This document shows positions 36,813 through 47,072 of a stretch of DNA of 64,000 nucleotides, in pieces. This DNA comes from Sphingobium sp. V4 (GTDB taxonomy: Bacteria > Pseudomonadota > Alphaproteobacteria > Sphingomonadales > Sphingomonadaceae), in the NCBI RefSeq assembly GCF_029590555.1, contig NZ_CP081001.1, positions 1,426,001-1,490,000 of the forward strand. Direction: 5' to 3'. The stretch's first letter is position 1; every line of letters starts with the position of its first letter. The notes under the pieces are model-generated. The model did no database searches. It was not told where the DNA came from and saw nothing but the letters and a program-made list of their open reading frames with translations. Position numbers and translations under genes: made by a program.

Positions 36813-36858
36813 TTGCGCAGGGGTAGAAATTGCCCGCGCCAGCCGCGATGATGGCCGC

Positions 36859-38643
36859 ATGGCAGGCGTGATCAATCCCAATAGTTTCAGTGACTCCCTC
36901 GTCATTCTTGGCGCGGCGGGGCTGGTCATTCCCGGCTTTGCCCGTTTTCGCATCAGTCCGGTGATCGGCTTCATCCTGGTTGGCCTGGCGGTCGGACCGG
37001 CGGGTCTTGGGGCGTTGGTCGGCCAATATCCCTGGCTCTATCATGTGACCATCTCCAACCGGGAAGCGATCGAACCCTTTGCCGAACTCGGCGTCATCCT
37101 GCTGCTCTTCTCGATCGGGCTGGAACTCAGCTTCCGGCGCCTGTGGACGATGCGGACGCAAGTCTTCGGCGTTGGCGCGGCCGAACTGATCGGCAGCGGC
37201 CTGCTGATCGCGGCCGGCCTCTATCTGCTGGGACAACCCACCGCCGGTGCGATCGGGCTGGGACTGGCGCTGGCGCTGTCCTCGACCGCCGTGGTGTTGC
37301 CGATGGTCGGCACCCAGACGGCCGTCGGCCGCGCGGCCTTCTCCATGCTGTTGTTCGAGGATCTCGCCCTCGTCCCCATCATCTTCATGCTGGGCGCGCT
37401 GGCGCCGTCCGTTGCCGCCAGCCCGGACGGCGCATGGAGCGAAATGGCCAGCACATTGCTAAGAGGCGGCGTGACAATCGCCATCATGCTGGTGATGGGC
37501 CGCCTCTTCCTGCCCCACGTCTTCAGCCAGGCGGCGCGCACCAAGAGCCCCGAGGTGTTTCTGGCGGCCAGTTTGCTGGTCGTCATCATATCCAGCATGG
37601 CGACGTCGATCGCCGGCCTGTCGCCGATCGTCGGCGCGCTGCTCGCGGGCCTGCTGATCGCGGAAACCGATTATCATGGCGAGGTCGAGGTGATGACCGC
37701 CCCGTTCAAGGGGCTGGCGCTCGGCGTATTCCTCATCACCGTGGGCATGAGCCTGGATGTCCGCGTCATTCTCGCGAACTGGGAAAGCCTGCTGCTGGCG
37801 GTTGTCGGCGTGGTGGTGGCCAAGATGCTCGTGACATCGACGCTGCTCTACATCTCGGGCGCGCGCAAGGGCGTGGCGCTCGAAGTCGGGGTGCTGATGT
37901 CCAGCCCTTCCGAAACGACGCTGATCGTGCTGTCGGCGGCCGCTGCGGCCCAGTTGATCCTGCCATCGACCGCCGCCTTCTGGCAGATCGTGACCGCGAT
38001 CGGGCTCACCATCACGCCGCTGCTCGCGCGGGTCGGCCATGACATTGCCCGGCGACTGGAAATGGCGCTGGGGGAGGAAGTCGTCGAACCTGAACATGAC
38101 CAGACCGAGGCGGCCGCTGTCGTCATCGGTTTCGGCCGGGTCGGGCGCATGGTGTGCGACCTGCTACGCACGCATAACCAGCGCTTCATCGTCGTGGAAT
38201 CCGACCCCGATGTCGTGGCGGAGGCGCGACGGAGCGGCTATCCGATCCTGTTCGGCGATGTCGCCCGCGCGGAAATGCTGGACAAGCTGCGGCTGGGCCA
38301 TGCCCGCGCGCTGATCCTGACGATGGACGATCCTGTGCTGTCCGTGCGCGTGACCAAGCGCGTGCGCGGCTGGGTGCCCGACCTGCCGATCATCGCGCGC
38401 GCGCGCGACACGGATCATGCGGCGCAACTCTACAAGGCCGGGGCCAGCGACGCGGTCCCGGAAACGCTGGAAAGCTCGCTACAACTGGCGGAGACGGCGC
38501 TGGTCGACCTGGGCGTCGCGATGGGCCCGGTGATCGCGTCCATCCACCAGATGCGCGAGGATCTGCGCGTTGGGATCAAGGATGCGGCGCAATTGCAGAC
38601 CGCGCCCAAATTGCGCCGCCTGCGCGCCGACGAGATCGGCTAA
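36859..38643 (+). CDS. Kef-type (CPA2) cation/proton antiporter with RCK domain
   Basis: A 594-residue membrane protein. Roughly 12 hydrophobic segments fill residues 10-395, starting with [34 protein letters not shown] and containing [13 protein letters not shown] and [13 protein letters not shown] TrkA-N/RCK nucleotide-binding domain follows from about residue 418 ([20 protein letters not shown], a GxGxxG fold). The family exchanges K+ or Na+ for protons; the YbaL/KefB branch fits best, but glutathione gating residues of KefB/C are not certain. Its stop overlaps the convergent glutaminase gene by 4 bp. Confidence 0.9.
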   Translation: MAGVINPNSFSDSLVILGAAGLVIPGFARFRISPVIGFILVGLAVGPAGLGALVGQYPWLYHVTISNREAIEPFAELGVILLLFSIGLELSFRRLWTMRTQVFGVGAAELIGSGLLIAAGLYLLGQPTAGAIGLGLALALSSTAVVLPMVGTQTAVGRAAFSMLLFEDLALVPIIFMLGALAPSVAASPDGAWSEMASTLLRGGVTIAIMLVMGRLFLPHVFSQAARTKSPEVFLAASLLVVIISSMATSIAGLSPIVGALLAGLLIAETDYHGEVEVMTAPFKGLALGVFLITVGMSLDVRVILANWESLLLAVVGVVVAKMLVTSTLLYISGARKGVALEVGVLMSSPSETTLIVLSAAAAAQLILPSTAAFWQIVTAIGLTITPLLARVGHDIARRLEMALGEEVVEPEHDQTEAAAVVIGFGRVGRMVCDLLRTHNQRFIVVESDPDVVAEARRSGYPILFGDVARAEMLDKLRLGHARALILTMDDPVLSVRVTKRVRGWVPDLPIIARARDTDHAAQLYKAGASDAVPETLESSLQLAETALVDLGVAMGPVIASIHQMREDLRVGIKDAAQLQTAPKLRRLRADEIG

Positions 38644-39587
38644 TCCGCGTCCAGCGACGCCGGGCTGAACACCGACCAGCCGGTCCGGCGCGCCAGTTCC
38701 TCCAGCGCGCGGGTGCCCAGTTCACTATTGCCGCTGGCGTTCAGCCCCGGCGACCAGACCGCGATCGACGCGCGGCCCGGCACGATCGCCAGAATGCCAC
38801 CGCCGACGCCTGACTTGCCCGGAATGCCGACGCGAAAGGCGAAATCGCCCGATGCGTCATAATGCCCGCAGGTAAGCATCAGGGCGTTGATGCGCCGCGC
38901 CCGGCGCGGCGACACCACCCTGCCCCCGCCGGGATGGCGGCCATCCAGCATCAGATAGCGGCCGGCCAGTGCGAGTTGGCGGCAGTTCATCTCGATCGCG
39001 CACTGATGGAAATAGGTGCCCAGCACGAGATCGACGGGATGACGGACATTGTCGAACGCCCGCATATAGTTGGCGAGCGCCATGTTGCGGAAACCGGTCG
39101 CGGTTTCCGACGCAGCCACCGCCTCGTTGATCGCGATGCCGTCATCGCCCGCGAGGTAACGGACGAAGCGCAGCATTTCCCCGATCGCCACGCGCGGCTG
39201 ATGTCCGCCCAGATTGACGTCAGCGACGACGATCGCACCCGCATTGATGAAGGGATTGCGCGGGATGCCATGCTCATGTTCCAGCTGGACGATCGAATTG
39301 AACGCATTGCCAGAAGGCTCCCGACCGACCCTGTCCCAAAGCTGGTCCCCGACCTTGCCCAATGCCAGGGTCAAGGCAAAGACCTTGGATATGGACTGGA
39401 TGGAAAAGCCCATATCAGCATCTCCGCCCGTCAGGAGGCGGCCGTCCGCCGTCGCGATCGCGATGCCGAACTGGCCCGGGTCGACCTTGGCGAGTTCAGG
39501 AATATAGCTGGCGACGGTCCCGCGTTCATCCGCCTCCGCCATGGCCGCCACAATATCGGCGACGATCGCATCCAAATCCGGTGTCAT
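38640..39587 (-). CDS. glsA: glutaminase
   Basis: A glutaminase of the serine-dependent beta-lactamase-like fold, 315 residues from ATG 39587. The catalytic Ser-x-x-Lys is in [18 protein letters not shown], and the substrate pocket includes [28 protein letters not shown] and, near the end, [24 protein letters not shown]. It hydrolyses glutamine to glutamate and ammonia. An ATG at 39623 would add 12 residues; neither site has a clear Shine-Dalgarno. It converges on the antiporter gene; no operon partner is evident. Confidence 0.94.
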   Translation of the reverse strand: MTPDLDAIVADIVAAMAEADERGTVASYIPELAKVDPGQFGIAIATADGRLLTGGDADMGFSIQSISKVFALTLALGKVGDQLWDRVGREPSGNAFNSIVQLEHEHGIPRNPFINAGAIVVADVNLGGHQPRVAIGEMLRFVRYLAGDDGIAINEAVAASETATGFRNMALANYMRAFDNVRHPVDLVLGTYFHQCAIEMNCRQLALAGRYLMLDGRHPGGGRVVSPRRARRINALMLTCGHYDASGDFAFRVGIPGKSGVGGGILAIVPGRASIAVWSPGLNASGNSELGTRALEELARRTGWSVFSPASLDAD

Positions 39588-39653
39588 GGTCGCGCTGCAT
39601 ATCCCCGCTTCGGTGCCAAGCATAGGGAAAGCACAGATTTTGGACAGCCATAA

Positions 39654-40145
39654 TCAGCCCCGCCGATGCGCCTGTTCATGCGCGAGCAGCCAGCGCTTTG
39701 TCTCAAGCCCGCCCGCAAAGCCGGTCAACGCGCCGTTGCTGCCCACGACCCGGTGGCAGGGCGCGACGATCGACAGCGGGTTGCGTCCGTTCGCGGCGCC
39801 GACCGCGCGCACCGCGGATGGATGGCCGATGGCGCGCGCAATCTCGGCATAGCTCCGCGTCTCACCATAGGGAATGTCGAGCAGCGCGCTCCAGACGCTC
39901 TGCTGGAAATCAGTGCCGCGCGGATCGAGCGGCAGGTCAAAACGATGTCGGCGGCCGTCGAAATAGGTCGTGAGCTGGGCGATCGCTTCGACTAGGACCG
40001 GATGATCGGGCTGCTCCCGCTCCGCGTCAAGGCGGACCCGTCCAGGCGCGTCGTCCGGCCAGAGGATCGCGACCAATCCGACGTCACTCGCCACGAGCGG
40101 AAGCGCGCCCACCGGCGACGGGAATGTCGTGCGGACAAGGTTCAT
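39654..40145 (-). CDS. ogt: methylated-DNA--protein-cysteine methyltransferase
   Basis: A 163-residue O6-alkylguanine repair protein. The acceptor Cys130 is in SIVAPCHRVVG, the helix-turn-helix is RSYAEIARAIGHPSAVRAVGAANGRNP, and the family end AGGLETKRWLLAHE is present. It removes alkyl groups from guanine in a suicide reaction. The start at 40145 has GGAG six bases upstream; the frame is open further 5' (to 40196) without family resemblance. It sits 80 bp after the efflux operon on the same strand. Confidence 0.94.
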   Translation of the reverse strand: MNLVRTTFPSPVGALPLVASDVGLVAILWPDDAPGRVRLDAEREQPDHPVLVEAIAQLTTYFDGRRHRFDLPLDPRGTDFQQSVWSALLDIPYGETRSYAEIARAIGHPSAVRAVGAANGRNPLSIVAPCHRVVGSNGALTGFAGGLETKRWLLAHEQAHRRG

Positions 40146-40225
40146 GTGGATCTCCATCGTTGCCGCGCCGCCATAGCGCGGAACGATGACTTTCACTTCC
40201 TTTCCCTTGCGCTCAAAGCGACGGC

Positions 40226-41629
40226 CTATTTCAGACCGCCACCCATTGCGCGGTAGAGTTCTACCAGATTGGTCGCGCGCGTCAGCCGCGTTGCCAACAG
40301 GCTCTGCTCGGCCGTGTAAAGCGAACGTTGCGAATCCAGGGTGGTCAGGAACGTGTCGACACCCGCGCGAAACCGTGCCTCCGACAGGCGGTAGGCGGTC
40401 CGGGCCGCGTTGCGCTGCGACGTTTGCGCTTCGAGTTGCTGCCCCATCGTCCCACGCCGGGCGAGTGCATCGGCTACCTCGCGGAAGCCGGTCTGGACGC
40501 TTTTCTCATAGGTGGCGAGCATCGCGTCATAGGTCGCCTTGGCGTAGCGGAGATTACCCTGGTTCTTGCCGAAATCGAAGATTGGGAGCGTCGCGGACGG
40601 CGCCACCGACCAGAAGTCCGATCCCGATGAGAACAGGTTGGACAGCCCCAGACTGACCGATCCGAGCGCAGCAGTCAGCGAAATGTTGGGGAAGAAGGCC
40701 GCGCGCGCCGCGCCGATATTGGCATTGGCGCTGCGAAGCTGATGCTCGGCCGATGCGATGTCCGGCCGGCGCAGCAATATTTCGGAAGAAATGCCGGCGG
40801 GCAGCGTGTCGATCGTCACGCCGGATTCCGGAAGGGACTGCGGCAGGTCTGCGGTCGGGACGGTGGTGCCCGCAAGCAGGTTGAGCGCATTCTGGTCCTG
40901 CGCGACCAGGGTCGTCGCCTCCGCAATATCCGATCGGGCAGCGTCGTAGCTGGTCTGCGCCTGCCGCACCTCCAGTTCGGAGGCGACGCCCTTGTCGAAG
41001 CGCGCCCGGGTCAGTTCCAGCGTCTTGCCGAAAGCCTGCTCCAGATCGCGGGCGATACGCAGCCGGTCCTGATCCGCCGCCATGGTAAGCCAGGCATTGG
41101 CCGTTTCCGCGATCAGCGTCGTCTGCGCCGCGTTGCGATTTTCCACGCTGGCGAAATATTGCTCCTGCGCGGCTTTGGTCAGGTTTCGCACCCGGCCGAA
41201 CAGGTCGATTTCCCAGGCCGAAATGCCGACCTGCGCCTGATAGATGTCGGCGCGTCCGGAACCGGCCTGCGAAAAGGGCTGGTCCTGATAGGTGGCAGTC
41301 CCGCCCGCGGCAACCGTGGGCAGCAGGTCGGCGCGCTGCACCTTATATTGCGCCCGCGCCTGTTCGACATTGGCCAGCGCCAGGCGCAGGTCGCGATTAT
41401 TGGCGAGAGCGGTTTCGATCACCCGCGACAGACCGGCATCGGTGAAGAAATCGCGCCAGCCGGTATCCGCAGGCGCGATCGCCCCCTGCCCGTCAGCGGG
41501 GGTATAGGCCGGCCCCTGCGGACTGGTAGCGGGCACCGGCAGCTCCGGCCGGACATATTTGGGCGCCATGTCGCAGGCCGTCAGGGCCAGCGAAAGGGCA
41601 ACGGCGCCGAGCGCGTTCATTTTGCGCAT
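40226..41629 (-). CDS. oprM: outer-membrane efflux lipoprotein (OprM/NodT family)
   Basis: A 467-residue TolC-like channel of the NodT/OprM class. The lipobox is LSLALTACDM, so it should be a lipoprotein anchored in the outer membrane. The two coiled-coil repeats show in ALANNRDLRLALANVEQARAQY and TLELTRARFDKGVASELEVRQAQTSYDAAR, and LLRRPDIASAEHQLRSANANIGAARAAFFPNISL is diagnostic. ATG 41629 is preferred: AGGAGG, which lies inside the end of the permease gene, is ten bases upstream, while TTG 41638 is only one base from it. It is the third gene of the operon. Confidence 0.93.
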   Translation of the reverse strand: MRKMNALGAVALSLALTACDMAPKYVRPELPVPATSPQGPAYTPADGQGAIAPADTGWRDFFTDAGLSRVIETALANNRDLRLALANVEQARAQYKVQRADLLPTVAAGGTATYQDQPFSQAGSGRADIYQAQVGISAWEIDLFGRVRNLTKAAQEQYFASVENRNAAQTTLIAETANAWLTMAADQDRLRIARDLEQAFGKTLELTRARFDKGVASELEVRQAQTSYDAARSDIAEATTLVAQDQNALNLLAGTTVPTADLPQSLPESGVTIDTLPAGISSEILLRRPDIASAEHQLRSANANIGAARAAFFPNISLTAALGSVSLGLSNLFSSGSDFWSVAPSATLPIFDFGKNQGNLRYAKATYDAMLATYEKSVQTGFREVADALARRGTMGQQLEAQTSQRNAARTAYRLSEARFRAGVDTFLTTLDSQRSLYTAEQSLLATRLTRATNLVELYRAMGGGLK

Positions 41630-41634
41630 GGTGT

Positions 41635-44600
41635 TCAAGCCTCCTGCGGGGCGCCGGACGTTGCCGTGCCGCCTGCCGCTTCCTGGTTCTTATGTTCGCG
41701 GAACAGCCGCTTCACGACGGTGAAGAAGACCGGGACGAAGAAGATCGCCAACACTGTCGCCGACAACATGCCGCCGACCACCGCCCAGCCGATCGCATTC
41801 TGGCCGCCAGCCCCTGCCCCCTTCGCGACCGCCAACGGCAGAACGCCGAAGATGAAGGCGAAGCTGGTCATAAGGATCGGCCGCAGGCGCAGCTTGCCCG
41901 CCTCCAGCGCCGCCTGCGCGGGAGACAGTCCTTCACGCATCTTTTCCTCGGCGAACTCCACGATCAGGATCGCGTTCTTCGCCGACACGCCGATGGTCGT
42001 GATCAGGCCGACCTGCAGATAGATGTCATTGTCGAGCCCGGCCAGCGTCGCGGCGATCACAGCACCCAGCACGCCCAGTGGCACCACCAGCATGACCGCG
42101 ATGGGAACCGACCAGCTTTCATACAGCGCGGCAAGGCAGAGAAACACGATCAGCATCGACAGCGCGTAGACATAGGGGGCCTGGCCACCGGACGTGCGTT
42201 CCTCGTAGGAAATGCCGTTCCAGCTATAGCCGATGCCCGCAGGCAGCTTGGCGGCATATTCCTCCATCGCCTGCATCGCCGCGCCGCTCGATACGCCCGG
42301 TGCGGGCGCGCCCTGGATGTTCATAGACGGAACGCCGTTGAAACGCTCCAGGCGCGCCGGTCCCTGGACCCATTCGGTCGTGGCGAAGGCCGACAGGGGC
42401 GCCATGGCGCCAGTGCTGCCACGGACGTGGAAGGCGCCGATGGCCTCGGGCGATGTGCGGAACGGCGCATCCGCCTGCACATAGACCCGCTTCACGCGGT
42501 CACGGTCGATGAAGTCGTTGACGTAGGAACTGCCCAGATTGGTGCTGATCGTATCGTTCACGTCGGCCTGGGCGATGCCCAGAGCGCCGGCCGCGGCCTG
42601 ATCGACATTAAGCTTGAGCTGGGGCGTATCTTCCAGCCCGTTGGGACGGACCTGCGCCAGGCGCTTGTCCGCCATCGCCATGCCGAGCAACTGGTTGCGC
42701 GCTGCAAGCAGCTTGTCATGGCCCAGATTGGCCTGATCCAGCAACTGGAAGTCGAAACCCGATGCATTGCCCAGTTCCTGCACCGCCGGCGGGACGAAAG
42801 CGAAGGCCATGCCGGCGGAGATTTTCTGAAAGGCCATGTTGGCGCGCAGCGCGATGGCCGGAACCTGGTTGTCGCTGCCCTGGCGATCCTCCCAATCCTT
42901 CATGCGCGCGAACACGATGCCGACATTCTGCCCCTGTCCGACGAAACCGAAGCCCGCGATCGTGAAGACCGCCGAGACATTTTTCTTCTCATCGACCAGA
43001 TAATGATCGCGCATCCGGGCGAGCGCGCGCTCGGTTTCCTCCAGCGTCGTGCCCGCAGGCAGCGACACCTGGTTGATGATGATCCCTTGGTCCTCGTCCG
43101 GCAGGAAACCGCTCGGCAGGCGCAGGAAGATGAACGCCATGCCGATCACGATCAGGCCATAGACCAGCATCGTACGGCCCCAACGACGCTCCACCTTCTC
43201 GACACCCCGGCCGTAGCGGACCACGCCCTTGTCGAAGCTGCGATTGAACCAGTCAAAGAAGCGACCGAAGATCGAACCGACCGGCCCGTTCCAACTGTGC
43301 CCATGCGAAGCCGGCTTCAGGATGGTGGCGCATAGTGCGGGTGTCAGGATCAAGGCGACCAGCACCGACAGGATCATCGAGGAGACGATCGTGATCGAGA
43401 ATTGGCGGAAGATAACGCCGGTCGATCCGCCGAAAAAGGCCATCGGCAGGAACACCGCAGACAGCACAAGGCCGATGCCGATCAGCGCGCCGCTGATCTC
43501 GTCCATCGACTTTCGCGCGGCCTCCTTGGGGCTTAGACCTTCATCCTGGATCAGGCGTTCGACATTCTCGACCACCACGATCGCGTCGTCGACCAGCAGG
43601 CCGATCGCCAGCACCATGCCGAACAGAGTCAGCGTGTTGATGGTGAAGCCCGCCACGCTCAGTATGGCCAGCGATCCCAGCAGCACCACCGGCACGGCAA
43701 TGGTCGGGATCAACGTCGCCCGCCAGTTCTGGAGGAACAGGAACATAACGACGAATACCAGCAGGACGGCTTCGAACAGAGTGTGGATGACCTGCTCGAC
43801 CGACAGCCTGACGAAGGTCGAATTGTCGACCGGGAAATCATATTTCACCCAGCTCGGAAAATTCTTCGACAGTTGATCGACCCGGCTCTTGACCGCATCG
43901 ACCGTGTCGAGCGCATTCGCGCCCGGCGCGAGCTTGACGCCGAAGCCCGAGGCCGGATGGCCGTTGAACTTCACACCGAAGCCGTAATTTTCCGCGCCCA
44001 GCTCGACCCGCGCAATGTCGGACATCAGCACGACCGAACCGTCGCTGTTGCTGCGCAGGCGGATGTTACGGAACTCTTCGGGGGTGCGTAGGCGCGACTG
44101 GGCTGTGACCGTGGCATTGAGCGCCTGCCCCTTTGGCGAGGGCGATCCGCCAATCTGGCCCGCCGAGACCTGCGCATTCTGTGCGGTGATCGCTGATTTG
44201 ACGTCGCCGGTCGTGACGCCCAGATTTGCCATCTTGTAAGGATCGAGCCAGATACGCATCGCATATTGTGACCCGAAGAGCTGGGTATCGCCGACGCCGG
44301 TCACACGGCTGATAGGATCCTGGAGGTTCGACGCGATGAAGTCGGCGGCATCCTCTTGGTCGTGGATGCCGTCATCGGCGTAGACCGACATGATGAGAAG
44401 GAAGCTGGAGGTGGACTTGCTGACGCGTAGCCCCTGCTGCTGCACCTCCTGCGGCAACAGCGGCGTGGCCTGCGACAGCTTGTTCTGTACCTGGACCTGC
44501 GCGATGTCGGGATCGGTGCCCTGTTCGAAGGTCAAGGTGATGTTAAGATTGCCCGAACCGTCACTGGTCGACGAAAAATAGCGCAGATTGTCGATGCCCT

Positions 44601-44808
44601 TGAGCTGTTGCTCGATGATCTGCGTGGTCGTGCTTTCCAACGTCTGGGCATTGGCGCCCGGATAGCTGGTCTGGACCGTCACCGCCGGGGGCGCGATCTC
44701 GGGGAACTGGGCGACCGGCAGCGAGCGGATCGCCAGCAGACCGGCCAACATGATGACGATGGCGATGACCCATGCGAAGATGGGCCGGTCGATGAAATAG
44801 CGGGCCAT
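41635..44808 (-). CDS. acrB: RND multidrug efflux permease (AcrB/MexB, HAE1 family)
   Basis: A 1057-residue inner-membrane pump. N-terminal [27 protein letters not shown] is the first of 12 membrane spans. The proton-relay pair is in [16 protein letters not shown], and two large periplasmic loops have typical blocks such as [19 protein letters not shown] and [21 protein letters not shown]. It exports amphiphilic drugs driven by proton influx, working with the adaptor encoded 3 bp upstream and the channel encoded 5 bp downstream. Length is normal. The drug range cannot be read from sequence. Confidence 0.97.
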   Translation of the reverse strand: MARYFIDRPIFAWVIAIVIMLAGLLAIRSLPVAQFPEIAPPAVTVQTSYPGANAQTLESTTTQIIEQQLKGIDNLRYFSSTSDGSGNLNITLTFEQGTDPDIAQVQVQNKLSQATPLLPQEVQQQGLRVSKSTSSFLLIMSVYADDGIHDQEDAADFIASNLQDPISRVTGVGDTQLFGSQYAMRIWLDPYKMANLGVTTGDVKSAITAQNAQVSAGQIGGSPSPKGQALNATVTAQSRLRTPEEFRNIRLRSNSDGSVVLMSDIARVELGAENYGFGVKFNGHPASGFGVKLAPGANALDTVDAVKSRVDQLSKNFPSWVKYDFPVDNSTFVRLSVEQVIHTLFEAVLLVFVVMFLFLQNWRATLIPTIAVPVVLLGSLAILSVAGFTINTLTLFGMVLAIGLLVDDAIVVVENVERLIQDEGLSPKEAARKSMDEISGALIGIGLVLSAVFLPMAFFGGSTGVIFRQFSITIVSSMILSVLVALILTPALCATILKPASHGHSWNGPVGSIFGRFFDWFNRSFDKGVVRYGRGVEKVERRWGRTMLVYGLIVIGMAFIFLRLPSGFLPDEDQGIIINQVSLPAGTTLEETERALARMRDHYLVDEKKNVSAVFTIAGFGFVGQGQNVGIVFARMKDWEDRQGSDNQVPAIALRANMAFQKISAGMAFAFVPPAVQELGNASGFDFQLLDQANLGHDKLLAARNQLLGMAMADKRLAQVRPNGLEDTPQLKLNVDQAAAGALGIAQADVNDTISTNLGSSYVNDFIDRDRVKRVYVQADAPFRTSPEAIGAFHVRGSTGAMAPLSAFATTEWVQGPARLERFNGVPSMNIQGAPAPGVSSGAAMQAMEEYAAKLPAGIGYSWNGISYEERTSGGQAPYVYALSMLIVFLCLAALYESWSVPIAVMLVVPLGVLGAVIAATLAGLDNDIYLQVGLITTIGVSAKNAILIVEFAEEKMREGLSPAQAALEAGKLRLRPILMTSFAFIFGVLPLAVAKGAGAGGQNAIGWAVVGGMLSATVLAIFFVPVFFTVVKRLFREHKNQEAAGGTATSGAPQEA

Positions 44809-44811
44809 GGT

Positions 44812-45972
44812 TCAGTTCGCTCCGCCCTGTGCGGCATTCTGCGCCGCTGCGACCTGCTGCGGAGCGCCGGGCTTCACCACCGTGCCGGGGCGCAGGTTGA
44901 CCAGCCCCTCGACGATCAGCCGGTCTCCCGGCTTGAGGCCGCTGGTGACGATCCATTTGTCGCCGGCCGCGCGATCGACCTCTACCTGGCGAAGTTCGAC
45001 CTTGTTGTCCCGGCCCACGACCATGGCCGTGGCGCGGCCGCGCGGATCGCGGCTGATGCCCTGCTGTGGCGCCAGGATCGCCTGCGTTCGCTGACCTTCG
45101 ACCAGTCGCGCGCGGACGTACATGCCAGGCAGCAGCAGGCCATCGGGATTGGGGAAGGTGGCGCGAAGGGTAACGGCGCCCGATGTCTGGTCGACCGTCA
45201 CTTCCGAAAATTGCAGCCGTCCTTCGATCGGATAGCTGCTGCCGTTGGGAAGCAGCAAGGTGATGCGTGCGCCATCCGCCTCACTCACGCCCCCGCTCTT
45301 CATCGCCTGCTTGAGGTCGATGATCTGCGCAGCGGACTGGGTAACGTCGACATAGACCATGTCGGTGCGCTGGATGGTGGTCAGCGCGTCAGCCTGGCCA
45401 GCCTGGACGAGCGCGCCGGGAGTGAAGAGCGACCGGCTGATACGACCGGAAATGGGCGCGCGGATACGGGTGAAATTCTGGTTCACCTGCGCCGCCTGCA
45501 CTGCACCACGCTGCGCCGCAACATTGGCGCGCGCCTGCTGCGCCGCCGCAACCGAGTCGTCATATTGCTGCTTGCTGACGGCATTGATGGCGACCAGTTC
45601 CTTGTAGCGCTGCGCCTGAAGGCTGGTCGACTGGATCGTCGCATTGGCACTGGCGAGCGAACCCTGCGCCTGCGCGAGGGCTGCGCGATAAGGTGCATCA
45701 TCGATTTCATAGAGTAATTGCCCCGCCCGCACGAAGCCGCCCTCCTGGAACAGGCGACGACGGATGATTCCGCTGATTTGCGGGCGAACTTCGGCCGTTT
45801 CAAAGGCCGTGACACGACCCGGCAGCTCGTTCAGCAATGGCACCGACTCGGTCTTGAGCGTCACGACGCCCACGGCGGGCGGCCCTGGCGCCGGCGGAGC
45901 GCTCTCGCCGCACCCACTCAGCGCCAGGGCCGACGCGCACGCCAGCAATCCAGTGAAAATCCCCTTTTGCAT
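44812..45972 (-). CDS. acrA: RND periplasmic adaptor lipoprotein (AcrA/MexA)
   Basis: A 386-residue membrane-fusion protein. The lipobox ALALSGCGE gives an inner-membrane lipid anchor. The barrel-sandwich and helical hairpin follow (VTAFETAEVRPQISGIIRRRLFQEGGFVRAGQLLYEIDDAPYRAAL, then Ala/Gln-rich coiled coil), with IRAPISGRISRS closing the lipoyl domain. It links the pump and outer-membrane channel. It is the first gene of the acrA-acrB-oprM operon, divergent from the TetR gene, with a palindromic operator in between. Confidence 0.96.
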   Translation of the reverse strand: MQKGIFTGLLACASALALSGCGESAPPAPGPPAVGVVTLKTESVPLLNELPGRVTAFETAEVRPQISGIIRRRLFQEGGFVRAGQLLYEIDDAPYRAALAQAQGSLASANATIQSTSLQAQRYKELVAINAVSKQQYDDSVAAAQQARANVAAQRGAVQAAQVNQNFTRIRAPISGRISRSLFTPGALVQAGQADALTTIQRTDMVYVDVTQSAAQIIDLKQAMKSGGVSEADGARITLLLPNGSSYPIEGRLQFSEVTVDQTSGAVTLRATFPNPDGLLLPGMYVRARLVEGQRTQAILAPQQGISRDPRGRATAMVVGRDNKVELRQVEVDRAAGDKWIVTSGLKPGDRLIVEGLVNLRPGTVVKPGAPQQVAAAQNAAQGGAN

Positions 45973-46007
45973 CGCCTGATTTCCGTTTCGATTTGGATCA
46001 TATGTAA

Positions 46008-46025
46008 GGAATGAACGTTCATTCC
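46008..46025. promoter_or_regulatory. perfect 18-bp palindromic operator for the TetR regulator
   Basis: GGAATGAACGTTCATTCC is a perfect palindrome in the 119-bp divergent region between acrA and the TetR gene, 36 bp from the acrA start. GAACGTTC-type dyads are common TetR sites beside efflux operons. I could not define -10/-35 boxes with confidence. Confidence 0.75.
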
Positions 46026-46091
46026 GCTTGCCGCGCAGGTAGGATCATGCCACAGAATATTCAAGAGGCGAAAAACGCCAAGGGGTAGAAA

Positions 46092-46682
46092 ATGGTTGCA
46101 GTGCACCATGAGAGAGATGGCAGAAGCCGCATATTGTCCACCGCGCGCGACCTGTTCGCCACGAGGGGCTTTCACCAGACATCGATGGCGCAACTCGCTG
46201 CCGCCGCGCAGGTTTCCGTGGGTCAGATCTATCGCCTATTCAAAGGCAAGGAAGACATTATCGAAGCGCTGGTGAAGGCCGATTCCGACGCATGGGCTAC
46301 GGATATGGCCGCGTTGCGCTCGCAACTCGATGCCGGGGCGATGAGCATCGAACAGACATTCGAGCAGATATTGCTGCACGGGACCGACAATGCGAACGAC
46401 GAGGCGCTGTCGTTCGACATTTTGGCGGAGGCGTTCCGCAACGAGGCCGTTGGCGAGACGATCGGCACGCTGTGCGTCGGATTCCGCTCCATCCTTCGGG
46501 AATTTGCCTGCGTCGCCAATCCCGAGCTTTCAGGGGAAGCCCTGGATGCCGCCGAAGAACTGATTCTTGCCTGCATGTTCGGCCTTGGCCATCGCAGCCT
46601 GTCGCGACCCAAGCTGAGCGCTCCGATCGCGGCCCGCCGCGCCGCCCAGATGATCATCGCCGGGCTGAAGGCCGTCCGCTGA
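46092..46682 (+). CDS. TetR/AcrR family repressor
   Basis: A 196-residue TetR regulator. The N-terminal helix-turn-helix is SRILSTARDLFATRGFHQTSMAQLAAAAQVSVGQIYRLFKGKEDIIEAL, and the rest is the helical ligand and dimer domain. AGGGG precedes the ATG. Divergence from the RND operon and the palindrome between them mark it as the likely local repressor, released by pump substrates. Downstream lies only a gene remnant. Confidence 0.93.
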   Translation: MVAVHHERDGRSRILSTARDLFATRGFHQTSMAQLAAAAQVSVGQIYRLFKGKEDIIEALVKADSDAWATDMAALRSQLDAGAMSIEQTFEQILLHGTDNANDEALSFDILAEAFRNEAVGETIGTLCVGFRSILREFACVANPELSGEALDAAEELILACMFGLGHRSLSRPKLSAPIAARRAAQMIIAGLKAVR

Positions 46683-46688
46683 CCGGCG

Positions 46689-46969
46689 TCAGCGCAGCCG
46701 CCGGTACACGTCTACGGTTTCGTTGGCGCAGCGATCCCAGCTATAGCCGCCCGCGTAAAGGCAGATTGAGATCGTATCGGGCGTACTCCCATGGGCCCGG
46801 GATGAATGGCCGGGCTGGCCGCGAGCGAGACCGCAATGATCCATTAAAAGCGGATCTCACGCACGCCATTGATCAACGTCGAGCGCTGCGACAATTCCCA
46901 GCTGTAGCGGCCGATGCCCGAAAGATGCGGCTCGAGCGCCTCGACGGACAATATGACCCGCAGGCTCAC
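46689..46969 (-). pseudogene. remnant of a GT4-type glycosyltransferase with the middle deleted
   Basis: Two minus-strand pieces of one broken gene. The N-terminal piece (46969-46844) starts at GTG and reads RVILSVEALEPHLSGIGRYS then WELSQRSTLINGVREIRF before TAA; this is the typical opening of family 4 glycosyltransferases (RVxxxxExLxPPLSGIGRYTWEL). The C-terminal piece (about 46790-46689) reads AGGYSWDRCANETVDVYRRL before TGA, the usual ending of the same family. An intact gene would need about 330 more codons between them, so most of it has been lost. The whole 390-bp gap between the TetR and M16 genes contains nothing else recognisable. Confidence 0.7.
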
Positions 46970-47072
46970 TGCACGCCGTCCGACATTCCCGATAGTCTCC
47001 AATCAGCTTCCACCGCGCGCCTAGCGGGACGGACGCTCCCAGAGCAAGCGAAATGACCGGCCAGACCCATAG

